Assembly (NCBI RefSeq): GCF_036237315.1
Contig: NZ_CP108356.1
Location: 3,158,501-3,222,500 of the forward strand
Source of the DNA: Streptomyces sp. NBC_01351
GTDB taxonomy: Bacteria > Actinomycetota > Actinomycetes > Streptomycetales > Streptomycetaceae
DNA: 64,000 nucleotides
Reading direction: 5' to 3'
In this document: one piece after another, positions 41,816 through 51,178 of the stretch
Layout: the number at the start of each line of letters is the position of its first letter
How positions within the stretch are numbered: position 1 is the first letter of the stretch
The notes under the pieces: model-generated
Told to the model about the DNA's origin: nothing
Databases searched by the model: none
What the model saw: only the letters and a program-made list of their open reading frames with translations
Made by a program: the position numbers and the translations under genes

Positions 41816-43996
41816 TCAGACCACCGTCACGTGGGCCGAGGCCCAGGACGTGTGGTCGTACGAGGAGCGGGCGTTGGCGTCCTCCACCACCAGGTGGAGG
41901 AGGCGGATGCCCGTGACGTCGAGGTCGATGGCCGTGGGGCCGCTCGCGCCCGTGAGGGTGGGGGTGGTGAGGAGGGTGCGGCCGTCGCCGCGGACGATGG
42001 CGCGGGTGGCGCCGGCCGAGGACTGCTTCGTCGAGAAGTCGTCGATGCCGACGAGCGCCGTGAAGCGGGACGCCCGGCCGCCGAGGTGGTAGACGATCTC
42101 CGAGGGGGCGTGGACGCCCAAGCCCTTGGGGTACGTGACGCCGCCGAAGGCGATCGGGGTGCCGTCGCCCGCCGCCTGCTTGCCGTTGGAGCGGTCGATC
42201 TCCACCGGGCCCCAGCCGTTGGTGGCCGAGACCCACGGGAGGTCGCTGAGGTAGCTGTCCTGCGTGGGCGGGGCCGGGAGCGGTGTGTAGCGGGTGGGCG
42301 CCGTGAAGCGGAGGGCGGACGAGGTGGTGGCCTCCGGGACGAGCAGGACAGGAGCCGCCGAAGGCGGGGCGACCTTCCACGTCGTGGTCAAGGACTCGCC
42401 GGGGCCGAGGGAGAGCGCGGTCGTCGCGGTCGTCGGCGTAGCCGTCCAGCCCGACGGGAGCGGGAGGGTGACGCGGACGTCCGGCCAGGGGCGGGTCGTG
42501 CCGTTCGAGACGGTCGTGGTGAGCGTCGAGGCCACCGCGTCCACGGTCGCCGTGAGGCCCCACGCGCGGCGCACGTACGTGTCCGACCACGAGGCGCGGA
42601 GCAGGGCCGTCAGGGACGAGACCACCGACGGGTTCTTCGCCGCCACGTCGTTCTTCTCGGCGAGGTCCGTCGTCAGGTTGTAGAGCTCGAACTCCCACTT
42701 CGAGTCCGCCACGGTACGGTCCCGCGCCGGGGCGAACCGTACGGCCTTCCAGTGGTCCTTGCGGATCGCCTCCGCCACCTGCTTCGCCCGGCCGCCGTCC
42801 ACCGTGTTCGCCCGGCTGGTGACGCCCTGCTCGTCGCGGTACCAGTACAGGTGGTTGTGGAGCGGGGCGAGGGCGGGTGCGCCGTTCAGGACCGGGGCCG
42901 CCGAGAGGCCGTCGATGTCCGAGGGGGCCGGGGCACCGCCCGCCAGCTCGGCGAGGGTGGGCAGGACGTCGTACAGCGGGGTGGGGCGGGCGCTGGTGGT
43001 GCCCGCGGCGATCCGGCCCGGGGCCCAGGCGATCAGCGGGACGCGTACGCCGCCCTCGTACAGGTTGCGCTTGTAGCCGCGCAGCGGGCCGTTCGCGTCG
43101 AAGAGGTCGGGGTTCACGCCGCCTTCCTCGTGCGGGCCGTTGTCGGAGGCCACCAGGACCACGGTCCGGTTGGCGATCCCCAGCGCCTTCAGCCGGTCCA
43201 CGACCGCGCCGACCTGCGCGTCGAGGAGGCTGATCTGCGCCGCGTGCGCCTTGTTCGCCTGCGTCCACGACTGCGAGGCGTACGCGCCGACGTCGGGGAT
43301 GTCGCTCGGCGCGTGCGGCAGGTTCGGGGCCAGGTAGAGCAGGAAGGGGTCGGGTCCGGCGGCGTGGGCGTCGATGAAGCCGAGCGCGCGCTCGGCGATC
43401 GCGGTGGGGGCGAAGGTGCCCGTCGGGACGGTCTCCTTGGCGCCGTTGTGCCAGAGGTAGGTCGGGTAGTACTGGTGGGCGTGGCTGTGGTCGATGTACC
43501 CGTAGAACTCCTCGAAGCCGCGCGCGCCCGGGTGGCTGGGCTGGTCCGCGGCCTCGGGACCGAAGCCCCACTTGCCGAACAGGCCCGTACGGTAGCCACG
43601 CGCGCGCAGCACCTCCGCGAAGGTGGTGTCCCCGGCGCCGAGGCTGCCCTGGCCGCCGCTGGAGGGGTTGGCGCGGACGGCGGCGTGGCCGGTGTGCAGG
43701 CCGGTGAGCAGGGCGGCGCGGGAGGGGGCGCAGACGGCGGCCGCGGAGTAGGCGTCGGTGAACCGGAGCCCCTCGGCGGCGAGTTGGTCGATGCGCGGGG
43801 TGCTGATCAGTTTCTGGCCGTACGCACCCAGGTCGCCGTAGCCGAGGTCGTCGGCCAGGATCACCACCAGGTGGGGCGGGCCGGGTGTGCCGGCTGCCGT
43901 CGTGGCCGCCGCCGGGGCCGCCGCCGTGAGCTGCGGCACGGCGGCGAGACCGGCGGCGGCCGCGGATCCGGCGAGGAAATGGCGGCGGCTGGACAT
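41816..43996 (-). CDS. Exported sulfatase with C-terminal NPCBM-like domain
   Basis: A 726-residue protein. A Tat signal begins S-S-R-R-H-F-L-A-G. The sulfatase domain (about 40-470) has L-A-D-D-L-G-Y-G-D metal ligands and the formylglycine site C-A-P-S-R-A-A-L-L-T-G near residue 90, so it needs a formylglycine-generating enzyme. An NEW3-like beta domain follows, then an NPCBM/galactose-binding-like domain at the C-terminus. It should release sulfate from sulfated glycans or aryl esters outside the cell. It starts after gaggag. No other sulfatase genes are nearby. Confidence 0.92.
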   Translation of the reverse strand: MSSRRHFLAGSAAAAGLAAVPQLTAAAPAAATTAAGTPGPPHLVVILADDLGYGDLGAYGQKLISTPRIDQLAAEGLRFTDAYSAAAVCAPSRAALLTGLHTGHAAVRANPSSGGQGSLGAGDTTFAEVLRARGYRTGLFGKWGFGPEAADQPSHPGARGFEEFYGYIDHSHAHQYYPTYLWHNGAKETVPTGTFAPTAIAERALGFIDAHAAGPDPFLLYLAPNLPHAPSDIPDVGAYASQSWTQANKAHAAQISLLDAQVGAVVDRLKALGIANRTVVLVASDNGPHEEGGVNPDLFDANGPLRGYKRNLYEGGVRVPLIAWAPGRIAAGTTSARPTPLYDVLPTLAELAGGAPAPSDIDGLSAAPVLNGAPALAPLHNHLYWYRDEQGVTSRANTVDGGRAKQVAEAIRKDHWKAVRFAPARDRTVADSKWEFELYNLTTDLAEKNDVAAKNPSVVSSLTALLRASWSDTYVRRAWGLTATVDAVASTLTTTVSNGTTRPWPDVRVTLPLPSGWTATPTTATTALSLGPGESLTTTWKVAPPSAAPVLLVPEATTSSALRFTAPTRYTPLPAPPTQDSYLSDLPWVSATNGWGPVEIDRSNGKQAAGDGTPIAFGGVTYPKGLGVHAPSEIVYHLGGRASRFTALVGIDDFSTKQSSAGATRAIVRGDGRTLLTTPTLTGASGPTAIDLDVTGIRLLHLVVEDANARSSYDHTSWASAHVTVV

Positions 43997-44114
43997 CTTG
44001 AACTCCTCGGCTGCGACAGGGGGTTGGATTGATCATCCGCAGCCCGCGGCGCCGGGGCCATGCACGGGGCATGAAGATCGTGTGACGCCCGCCCGCCCGC
44101 CCGCGCTCGCTCGC

Positions 44115-45188
44115 TCAGATCGTCGAGGCGTCGATCACGAAGCGGTAGCGGACGTCGCTCGACAGGACCCGCTCGTACGCCTCGTTGATCCCGTCGGCGG
44201 CGATCAGCTCGATCTCCGCGCCCAGGCCGTGTTCGGCGCAGAAGTCCAGCATCTCCTGGGTCTCGGCGATCCCGCCGATCATCGATCCGGCGAGGGTCTT
44301 GCGGCCGCCGATGACCGAGAAGAGGTTGAGCGCGACGGGCTCCTCCGGGGCGCCGACGTTCACCAGGGCGCCGTCGACCTTCAGCAGGCGGAGGTACGCG
44401 TCCAGGCCGAGCGGCGCGGAGACGGTCGACAGGATCAGGTCGAAGGTGCCGGCCAGCTGCTCGAAGGTGGTCTCGTCGCTGGTGGCGTAGTAGTGGGAGG
44501 CGCCCAGCTTCAGGCCGTCCTCCCGCTTGCGCAGCGACTGCGACAGGACGGTGACCTCCGCGCCCAGCGCCGCCGCGATCTTCACGCCCATGTGGCCGAG
44601 GCCGCCGAGGCCGACGACCGCGACCTTCTTGCCGGGGCCCGCGTGCCAGTGCTTGAGCGGGGAGTAGAGGGTGATGCCGGCGCACAGCAGCGGGGCGGCG
44701 ACGTCGAGGGCGAGGCCGTCGGGAATGCGGACGGTGTAGTTCTCGTCGACGACGACGTGGGTGGAGTACCCGCCGTACGTGGGGTCGCCGTTCTGGTCGA
44801 GGGCGTTGTAGGTGCCGGTCATGCCCTTGACGCAGAACTGCTCGTCCCCGCGCAGGCAGTACTCGCACTCACGGCAGGAGTCGACGAAGCAGCCGACGCC
44901 GACGCGGTCACCGACCGCGAATTTGGTGACGCCCGGACCGACTTCGGTGACGACACCGGCGATCTCGTGGCCGGGGACCATGGGGTAGATGCCTTTGCCC
45001 CAGCCGTCGCGCACCTGGTGGATGTCGGAGTGGCAGATGCCGGCGTACTTGATGTCGATGAGGACGTCGTGCTCGCCGACGGGGCGGCGCGGAACGGTGG
45101 TGCGCTCCAGCGGGGCCTTGGGAGCGGGGGCGGCGTAGGCGGCGACCCGGGTGACAGACGTGGCGGGCGTGGCGGGCGTGGCGGACAT
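44115..45188 (-). CDS. Zinc-dependent alcohol/aldehyde dehydrogenase (YahK/AdhA type)
   Basis: A 357-residue medium-chain dehydrogenase. The catalytic zinc cysteine and following residues are C-H-S-D-I-H. Structural zinc cysteines are in [14 protein letters not shown] precedes them, and the nucleotide fold is [11 protein letters not shown]. The family reduces broad aldehydes with NADPH. It is divergent from the XRE/MmyB regulator at 45360, an arrangement in which the regulator often controls the dehydrogenase. The start has gaggagcaccc upstream. Confidence 0.92.
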   Translation of the reverse strand: MSATPATPATSVTRVAAYAAPAPKAPLERTTVPRRPVGEHDVLIDIKYAGICHSDIHQVRDGWGKGIYPMVPGHEIAGVVTEVGPGVTKFAVGDRVGVGCFVDSCRECEYCLRGDEQFCVKGMTGTYNALDQNGDPTYGGYSTHVVVDENYTVRIPDGLALDVAAPLLCAGITLYSPLKHWHAGPGKKVAVVGLGGLGHMGVKIAAALGAEVTVLSQSLRKREDGLKLGASHYYATSDETTFEQLAGTFDLILSTVSAPLGLDAYLRLLKVDGALVNVGAPEEPVALNLFSVIGGRKTLAGSMIGGIAETQEMLDFCAEHGLGAEIELIAADGINEAYERVLSSDVRYRFVIDASTI

Positions 45189-45274
45189 GGGTGCTCCTCG
45201 GCGATGACGCGCGGTGACGCTGGGTGGTGACGGGGTCCAGACTGCCCGGCCTCGTGGCCGGCACCCAGCCCCCT

Positions 45275-45300
45275 GTCCTGCCTAGGACTGGCGTACGTAC
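45275..45300. promoter_or_regulatory. Candidate operator between dehydrogenase and regulator
   Basis: The inverted repeat gtcct-gcct-aggac (45275-45288) followed by the palindrome gtacgtac (45293-45300) in the divergent promoter region. Probable site for the MmyB-type regulator, by position only. Confidence 0.4.
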
Positions 45301-45359
45301 CACTGGCGGGGTCAGGCTCAGCCCCGCGCCATACCGGTCCGCCCGGTGATACTGGGCGT

Positions 45360-46307
45360 ATGGACCAGCTTGATCAGCGTGCCGAGCTCGGCGAGTTCCT
45401 CCGCTCCCGACGGGCCCGGCTGCGCCCCTCGGACGTGGGCCTGCCCGACTACGGGCGCCACCGGCGCGTCCCCGGGTTGCGCCGCGAGGAGCTGGCGCAG
45501 CTGGCCGGGGTCTCCGTCGCGTACTACACGCGGCTGGAGCAGGGCGCCGGGCACAACGTGTCCGCGGAGGTGCTGGACGCCATCGCGCGCGCCCTGCGCC
45601 TCGACGGCACCGAGCAGGCGCACCTGACCCACCTGGCCCGCCCGAAGGCGCGCAGGCGCCGCCAGGGCCACCGCCCCCAGCAGGCGCGGCCGGAGCTGCG
45701 GGCGCTGCTGGACGCGATGGAGGGCGTACCGGCCTATCTGGTGGGGCGCCGGCAGGACGTCATCGGCTGGAACCGGCTGGCGGCGGCGGTCTTCGGGGAC
45801 TTCGGGAAGCTGCCGGCGCAGGAGCGGAACCTGGTGCGGCTGGTGTTCCTGGACCCGGCGACGGCCGAGCTGTTGGTGGACTGGGAGTGCCGGGCGTGCG
45901 AGGTCGTCAGCAACCTGCGGATGTACGCCGGCGAGAACCCGGACGACGAGCAGCTGTCCGCGCTGGTCGGGGAGTTGTCGGTGAAGAACGAGGAGTTCCG
46001 GCGGCTGTGGGCGGCGCACACGGTGGCCGACAAGACGCACGGGGTGAAGCGGCTGCGGCATCCGCTGGTGGGCGAGTTGGAGCTGTCCTTCCAGACGCTG
46101 CGGCTGCCGGACGATCCGGCGCAGTACCTGGTGGCCTTCCACGCGGCGCCGGGCTCCCCGTCCGCGGACGCACTGCGGCTGCTGGCGTCGTGGTCGGCCC
46201 CCGAGGCCCCCGAGGCTCCCGGAGCCGCCAAGGCCCCCGCGATCGCCGCGAACCCCGCGACCCCCGAGGAGGGGGCCGCGGCATGGGACCCGGCCGCTAC
46301 AGCTTGA
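45360..46307 (+). CDS. XRE family regulator with MmyB-like ligand domain
   Basis: A 315-residue regulator. The N-terminal helix-turn-helix shows R-R-E-E-L-A-Q-L-A-G-V-S-V-A-Y-Y and L-E-Q-G near residues 40-60. The middle and C-terminal part (from about 110, with D-V-I-G-W-N) is the PAS-like MmyB domain, reported to bind fatty-acid-like ligands. A final A/P/E-rich tail is probably disordered. It is divergent from the dehydrogenase, its likely target. Its 3' end overlaps the convergent acetyltransferase by 11 bases. Confidence 0.9.
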   Translation: MDQLDQRAELGEFLRSRRARLRPSDVGLPDYGRHRRVPGLRREELAQLAGVSVAYYTRLEQGAGHNVSAEVLDAIARALRLDGTEQAHLTHLARPKARRRRQGHRPQQARPELRALLDAMEGVPAYLVGRRQDVIGWNRLAAAVFGDFGKLPAQERNLVRLVFLDPATAELLVDWECRACEVVSNLRMYAGENPDDEQLSALVGELSVKNEEFRRLWAAHTVADKTHGVKRLRHPLVGELELSFQTLRLPDDPAQYLVAFHAAPGSPSADALRLLASWSAPEAPEAPGAAKAPAIAANPATPEEGAAAWDPAATA

Positions 46308-47253
46308 GCTGGAAGTACCCCGTGCCGCGCTCGCGGCGGTAGCCCAGGGCCTCGTTCACCCGGAGCATGGGGGTGTTCTCGTCCGCCACCGTCGTGGCGA
46401 TCCGCGCCAGGGCCGGATACCGCCGCGCGGCCGACGCCAGCATGCCCCGCTTCACCGCGAGGCCGAGGCCGTGGCCCCGGTGGGCGGGGACGACGACCGT
46501 GTCGTACTGGAGAGCGCGCGGGCCGGCGGGATCGGGCAGGACGAGCTCCGTGTACGCCGCCACCTCACCCTGCGCGGTCACGGCGGCGACCGTGGTGATC
46601 TCGCCGCCCCGGTCGAGGATCAGCTGGTACGCGGCGTGCAGCCGCCCGGCCGACCAGGCCTCGAACTGCTCGTCGACGTCCCCCATCGGCGCGTCCTCCA
46701 TCGCCCCGTGGGCCACGGCGGCCGCCTGCGCCCATTCCTCGGGCACCAGGCCGTGCCAGGTCAGGAGTTCGTAGCCGGGCGCGGGTTCCGGGTCCGGCTG
46801 CTGCCGGGGCACGTCCTGTACGTACCAGGCCATCGGCAGGACGTTCTCGAACCCGAGGGACTCGGCGAACGCCTGCCCGGGGCTGCCCAGGTCCACGAGC
46901 GTGGAGACCGACGTCCGGCCCTGGGCGAGGAGTTCCTCGCGGACCCGCTGCCACAGGGCCGTGCCGACGCCCCGGCGGCGCGCGTCCGGGCGTACGGCCA
47001 GCACGTCCAGGAACGCGGTGTGCGCGTTGGTCTCGTCCGTGAACAGGAGCAGACCCGCCACGCCCGCGCCCTCGTCGGCCGCCCACAGCGCGGCGCGCCC
47101 GCGCGCCGGCGCGACGCACAGGCGCCCGGCGACCTCCACCCGGGACGGCGGCGGCAGCTGCGGCAGGTCGGCGCCCTGCGCGGCGGCGAGGACCGCCGTC
47201 CAGGCGTCCACGTCGGCGTCGGACGGGGGCACGGCGAGGGATCTGATCATCAT
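46297..47253 (-). CDS. Double-GNAT acetyltransferase
   Basis: A 318-residue protein with two tandem GNAT domains. The first has V-R-P-D-A-R-R-R-G-V-G-T-A-L near residue 90. The second has V-V-P-A-H-R-G-H-G-L-G near 270, each the acetyl-CoA pyrophosphate loop. The layout resembles mycothiol synthase MshD but motifs differ, so a substrate cannot be assigned. The first codons are M-M, either of which could be the start. Confidence 0.82.
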   Translation of the reverse strand: MMIRSLAVPPSDADVDAWTAVLAAAQGADLPQLPPPSRVEVAGRLCVAPARGRAALWAADEGAGVAGLLLFTDETNAHTAFLDVLAVRPDARRRGVGTALWQRVREELLAQGRTSVSTLVDLGSPGQAFAESLGFENVLPMAWYVQDVPRQQPDPEPAPGYELLTWHGLVPEEWAQAAAVAHGAMEDAPMGDVDEQFEAWSAGRLHAAYQLILDRGGEITTVAAVTAQGEVAAYTELVLPDPAGPRALQYDTVVVPAHRGHGLGLAVKRGMLASAARRYPALARIATTVADENTPMLRVNEALGYRRERGTGYFQLKL

Positions 47254-47329
47254 GCACCGGACCCTAGACGGGCCCCCGCCCCGCCGCTCGGGTTTTCGGT
47301 GACCGTCACGGTGCCGCGGCGCAACGCCG

Positions 47330-47362
47330 AAGGCGGGGAACCTCCGAGAGGTTCCCCGCCTT
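47330..47362 (-). terminator. Terminator of the L,D-transpeptidase gene
   Basis: Perfect 15-bp arms (47330-47344 and 47348-47362) with a 3-base loop, 22 bases after the stop at 47385. Confidence 0.88.
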
Positions 47363-47384
47363 CCGCAGTGGCTCGGTGCGAGCG

Positions 47385-48641
47385 TCAGACGGCCGCGCCG
47401 GCCTTCCAGTCCGCCCAGCTCATGTTCCAGCCGTTGAGGCCGTTGTCGGGCGTGATGGTCTTGTCCGGGGAGTTGACCACGGTGACCACGTCGCCGATGA
47501 GTGAGTTGTCGTAGAACCAGGCCGCCGGCTGGTTCGGGTCGTTCGCGCCCTTGACGTCGTTCAGGCCGACACAGCCGTGGCTGGTGTTGGCGCTGCCGAA
47601 GACGGAGTCCGCACCCCAGTAGTTGCCGTGGATGAAGGTGCCCGAGGTCGACAGGCGCATCGCGTGCGGGACGTCCTTGATGTCGTACTCGCCCTTGCCG
47701 TCGTCGTCCGTGAAGCCGACGGTGGCACCGTTCATCCGGGTCTCCTTGAACTTCTCGGAGATCACCATCTGGCCGTTGTACGTCGGGTTCTCCGGGGCGC
47801 CCGCCGAGATCGGGATGGTCTTGACGACCGCGCCGTCCCGGGTGACCGTCATCTTCTTCGACTTCGCGTCGACCGTGGAGACCTGGCTGCGGCCGATCTT
47901 GAAGGTCACGGTCTTGTTCTGGACGCCCTGGACGCCGGGAGCACCCTGCACGCCTTCGAGCGCGAGCTTCAGCGTGACGGTGGAGTTCGCCTGCCAGTAC
48001 TGCTCCGGACGGAAGTCCAGGCGCTGGGCGCCGAACCAGTGGCCGACGACTTCCTGGCCGCTGCTGGAGGAGACCGTGATGGCCGCCTGGACGGCCTTCT
48101 TGTCCTTGATCGCCTTGTTGAAGGTGATCGAGACCGGCATGCCCACGCCGACCGTCTGGCCCTCGTCCGGTATGAACGAGCCGACGAAGCTGTTCTCCGG
48201 GGAGACGGTGGTGAAGGAGGCGTTCTCGTGCGCCTCGCGGCCCGCGTCGTCCTTCGCGGTCGCCGACAGGGCGTACTTCGTGGAGCGCTTCAGCGCGGTG
48301 TCGGGCTTCCAGCTCTTGCCGTCGCCGGCGATCTTGCCGGCAACGGCCGTGCCCTCGGAGGTCTTCAGCTCGACGGCGGTCAGCGTGCCGTCGCTGACGG
48401 CGACGGTGGTGGCGTCGTTGAGGCCGACGTTGGTGGCGCCGTCCTTCGGCGTGATCGTTATCTTGGCCTTGGACGCGTCCTTGGCCGCCGCCGCGTCGAC
48501 GTCCGCCTGGGACTTGCTGCTCTCGCTCGCCTTCGGCGTGTCACCGCCTCCGCCGCTGCACGCAGAAAGCACCAGTACGCCACCGAGCACGGCGGATATG
48601 CCCATCAAGGACCTTCTCCGCCGCTTGCTGTCCGTCCTCAC
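47385..48641 (-). CDS. L,D-transpeptidase lipoprotein (Ig-like + YkuD)
   Basis: A 418-residue secreted lipoprotein that forms 3-3 peptidoglycan cross-links. A short basic N-terminus and hydrophobic segment end in the lipobox L-S-A-C. Two Ig-like domains (about 50-250) precede the YkuD catalytic domain with H-G-N-Y-W-G and the active-site motif S-H-G-C-V-G-L. The architecture matches actinobacterial LdtMt2-like enzymes. GTG 48641 is preferred because ggag lies about 5 bases upstream; ATG 48653 is a close alternative. It has its own terminator. Confidence 0.93.
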   Translation of the reverse strand: MRTDSKRRRRSLMGISAVLGGVLVLSACSGGGGDTPKASESSKSQADVDAAAAKDASKAKITITPKDGATNVGLNDATTVAVSDGTLTAVELKTSEGTAVAGKIAGDGKSWKPDTALKRSTKYALSATAKDDAGREAHENASFTTVSPENSFVGSFIPDEGQTVGVGMPVSITFNKAIKDKKAVQAAITVSSSSGQEVVGHWFGAQRLDFRPEQYWQANSTVTLKLALEGVQGAPGVQGVQNKTVTFKIGRSQVSTVDAKSKKMTVTRDGAVVKTIPISAGAPENPTYNGQMVISEKFKETRMNGATVGFTDDDGKGEYDIKDVPHAMRLSTSGTFIHGNYWGADSVFGSANTSHGCVGLNDVKGANDPNQPAAWFYDNSLIGDVVTVVNSPDKTITPDNGLNGWNMSWADWKAGAAV

Positions 48642-48785
48642 ACGCCACTCCATCGTTGCCGGAAGCCCCGGGGCTGCCGTCCCGGGGTTGGCCGGGCAGG
48701 GGGAATGACCCCCTGCCTCGTCCTGACAACGCGTGAACGCCGCGGATCGGTTCCACATTCCGTTGGGATGTGGGCAACCACACGG

Positions 48786-49127
48786 TCAGGCGTTGTCGGG
48801 TTCTTCGTCGAAGTCCCCATCTTCCTCGTCGATGTCCCACTCCATCGACTCGGGGTCGTATTCGACGGGCTCGCTGCTCCAGGAGGCCTGGGCGAGCTCC
48901 ACTCCGGGGATCTCCGCGACCAGGTCGGTGGGGTCGACGAGGTAGGCGAGGGCCTCCGACTCGTCCTCCCTGACGGCGGCTTCGGCGTGGCCGCGCTCCT
49001 CGTCCGGCATGAACTCGTCGGCCTCGATGTGTGCGAGCGCGGCTCCGGTGAGTGCCTGGGCGTCCGGCACCTCCAGCACCAGATCTACCCGAAGTCGTAC
49101 ATAACGTGATGTCTCAGAAGGGTTCAT
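48786..49127 (-). CDS. Acidic hypothetical protein
   Basis: A 113-residue soluble, very acidic protein, especially the C-terminal 25 residues, which are almost all D and E. The first two thirds look like a small alpha/beta domain (strand R-Y-V-R-L-R-V-D-L-V-L, helix with A-L-T-G-A-A-L-A-H). I do not recognise the family. ATG 49127 is chosen as the start of conserved-looking sequence, but no strong ribosome-binding site is seen. Confidence 0.65.
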   Translation of the reverse strand: MNPSETSRYVRLRVDLVLEVPDAQALTGAALAHIEADEFMPDEERGHAEAAVREDESEALAYLVDPTDLVAEIPGVELAQASWSSEPVEYDPESMEWDIDEEDGDFDEEPDNA

Positions 49128-49234
49128 ACGACGGAGAGTAAGCCCGAGGAACCCCCGACTTTCCCACGACCCGCCCCTTTCCGTAGCATCACCGCACACG
49201 GCCAATTCGCTGCAGCCGCAAGGGGGATCGCACC

Positions 49235-49567
49235 GTGTCCGCACGCCGTCCGCTGCTCACCGCTCTCGGAGCGACCACCCTCCTCACCGCCCTGTGGTTC
49301 GTGCCCTCGGCGGGCGCCACCGCACCCGGGCCCGCGGCGGGCCGCTCCGGCTCCCCCGCCGCCGCCAACACCGCGCCCTCGGCCGCGCCGACGGCCCAGG
49401 GGGCGCGCGGGGATTCCGCTACGCCTCCCCCGCAGCCGGCGCCCCTCATGCTGGCCGACACCGGTTCCGCCGACACCACGCCCTACCTGCTGGGCGGCAC
49501 GCTCTTCCTCGGCATCGGGGCCGGCTTCGTCACCTTCTCCGTACACCGCTCCCGCAGCGCCCTCTGA
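49235..49567 (+). CDS. Small sortase-substrate candidate (LAxTG cell-wall anchor)
   Basis: A 110-residue exported protein. A signal peptide (about 1-29) is followed by a low-complexity P/A/G/S/T spacer (30-70), then the sorting signal L-A-D-T-G at residues 73-77, a hydrophobic segment (about 84-104) and a basic tail with H-R-S-R. Streptomyces class E sortases recognise LAxTG, so covalent attachment to peptidoglycan is likely. The exposed part is very short, like a wall-linked spacer or coat peptide. The GTG start has aaggggg upstream. No sortase gene is in the window. Confidence 0.8.
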   Translation: MSARRPLLTALGATTLLTALWFVPSAGATAPGPAAGRSGSPAAANTAPSAAPTAQGARGDSATPPPQPAPLMLADTGSADTTPYLLGGTLFLGIGAGFVTFSVHRSRSAL

Positions 49568-49578
49568 GCACCACGCGA

Positions 49579-49610
49579 AGGGCCGCCCGGGAAACATCCC
49601 GGGCGGCCCT
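49579..49610. terminator. Bidirectional terminator
   Basis: Perfect 14-bp arms (49579-49592 and 49597-49610) around the loop aaca, lying between the convergent LAxTG gene and hutH. Confidence 0.9.
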
Positions 49611-49630
49611 CCGTCACGTACGGCAGGCCG

Positions 49631-51178
49631 TCAGGCGAGCGGACCCGTCTCCGTTTCCACCGCGGCGACGAGAGCACCCGTACGGATGAACGCGTCGGCG
49701 GCGGCCAGGTCAGGGGCGAGGAAACGATCCGGCCCGGGGCCCTGCACACCCGCCGCACGGGCGGCCGCGATGGCCGCCCGGCTGGCGGGGGCCGGGGTGA
49801 GCCCGTGGCGCAGTTCGATGGCCCGGGTGGCCGCGTACATCTCGATCGCGATGATCCGGGTCAGATTGTCGACGGCGGTACGGAGCTTGCGCGCGGCCGA
49901 CCACCCCATGGAGACGTGGTCCTCCTGCATGGCGGAGGAGGGGATCGAGTCGGCGGAGGCCGGCACCGCGAGCCGCTTCATCTCGCTGACCAGGGCGGCC
50001 TGCGTGTACTGGGCGATCATCAGACCGGAGTCCACGCCGGCGTCGTCCGCGAGGAACGGCGGCAGGCCGTGCGAGCGGTTCTTGTCGAGCAGCCGGTCGG
50101 TGCGGCGCTCGGCGATCGAGCCCAGGTCCGCGGCGGCGATGGCCAGGAAGTCCAGGACGTACGCGACCGGGGCGCCGTGGAAGTTTCCGTTGGACTCCAC
50201 GCGCCCGTCGGGCAGCACCACCGGATTGTCGACGGCGGCGGCCAGCTCGCGGGAGGCCACCAGGGCGGCGTGCGCCATGGTGTCGCGGCCCGCGCCGGCG
50301 ACCTGCGGGGCGCAGCGCACCGAGTAGGCGTCCTGCACGCGCGGGGCGGACTCCTCCTGGAAGTGCCCGGTGAGCCCGGAACCCTTCAGGACGGCGGCCA
50401 TGTTCGCGGCGGAGGCACCCTGGCCCGGGTGCGGGCGGATGGCGTGCAGCTCGGGCTGGAGCACCTTCTCGGTGCCGAGCAGCGCCTCCAGCGTCAGCGC
50501 GGCGGTGATGTCGGCGGAGGTGTACAGCTTGGCGAGGTCGGCGAGGGCCATGACCAGCATGCCGAGCATGCCGTCGGTGCCGTTGAGGAGGGCGAGACCC
50601 TCCTTCTCGCGGAGCTCGACGGGCTCGATGCCGGCCTCGGCGAGCAGCTCGCCGGCGGGGCGGACGGTGCCGTCGGGGCCCTCTGCGTCGCCCTCGCCCA
50701 TGAGCGCGAGCGCGCAGTGGGAGAGCGGCGCAAGGTCGCCGGAACAGCCGAGGGAGCCGTACTCGTGGACGACGGGGGTGATGCCCGCGTTGAGCAGGTC
50801 GGCCATGGTCTGCGCGACCGAGGGCCGCACGCCGGTGTGGCCGGAGGCCACGGTCTTGAGCCGGAGGAACATCAGCGCGCGGACGACCTCCCGCTCGACG
50901 CGCGGGCCCATGCCGGCGGCGTGCGAGCGGACGATGTTGCGCTGGAGCTGGGCGCGCAGCTCGGGGCTGATGTGCCGGGAGGCGAGTGCACCGAACCCGG
51001 TGGACACGCCGTAGACGGGCTCGGGCTTGGCGGCGAGGCCCTCGACGATCTCGCGGGCGCGGGCGAGGGCGTCGAGCGCCTCCGCGGACAGCTCGACCCG
51101 TGCGTTGCCGCGGGCGACGGCGATGACGTCCTCGGCGGTGGTCCCGGACGTCCCCACCACGACAGTGTGCATATCCAT
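49631..51178 (-). CDS. hutH: Histidine ammonia-lyase
   Basis: A 515-residue enzyme removing ammonia from histidine to give urocanate, the first step of histidine use. The N-terminal Y-G-V-S-T-G-F-G block is diagnostic. The MIO cofactor tripeptide is C145-S146-G147 in G-S-L-G-C-S-G-D-L-A, where many relatives have Ala-Ser-Gly. Later motifs N-G-T-D-G and Q-E-D-H-V-S-M are conserved. No other hut genes are adjacent. ATG 51178 or 51172 could be the start. Confidence 0.95.
   Translation of the reverse strand: MDMHTVVVGTSGTTAEDVIAVARGNARVELSAEALDALARAREIVEGLAAKPEPVYGVSTGFGALASRHISPELRAQLQRNIVRSHAAGMGPRVEREVVRALMFLRLKTVASGHTGVRPSVAQTMADLLNAGITPVVHEYGSLGCSGDLAPLSHCALALMGEGDAEGPDGTVRPAGELLAEAGIEPVELREKEGLALLNGTDGMLGMLVMALADLAKLYTSADITAALTLEALLGTEKVLQPELHAIRPHPGQGASAANMAAVLKGSGLTGHFQEESAPRVQDAYSVRCAPQVAGAGRDTMAHAALVASRELAAAVDNPVVLPDGRVESNGNFHGAPVAYVLDFLAIAAADLGSIAERRTDRLLDKNRSHGLPPFLADDAGVDSGLMIAQYTQAALVSEMKRLAVPASADSIPSSAMQEDHVSMGWSAARKLRTAVDNLTRIIAIEMYAATRAIELRHGLTPAPASRAAIAAARAAGVQGPGPDRFLAPDLAAADAFIRTGALVAAVETETGPLA

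Noticed and set aside
46297..47253. Assignment as mycothiol synthase MshD
   Set aside because: It has the double-GNAT layout and mycothiol genes exist nearby, but I cannot match MshD-specific residues, so only the general class is given.
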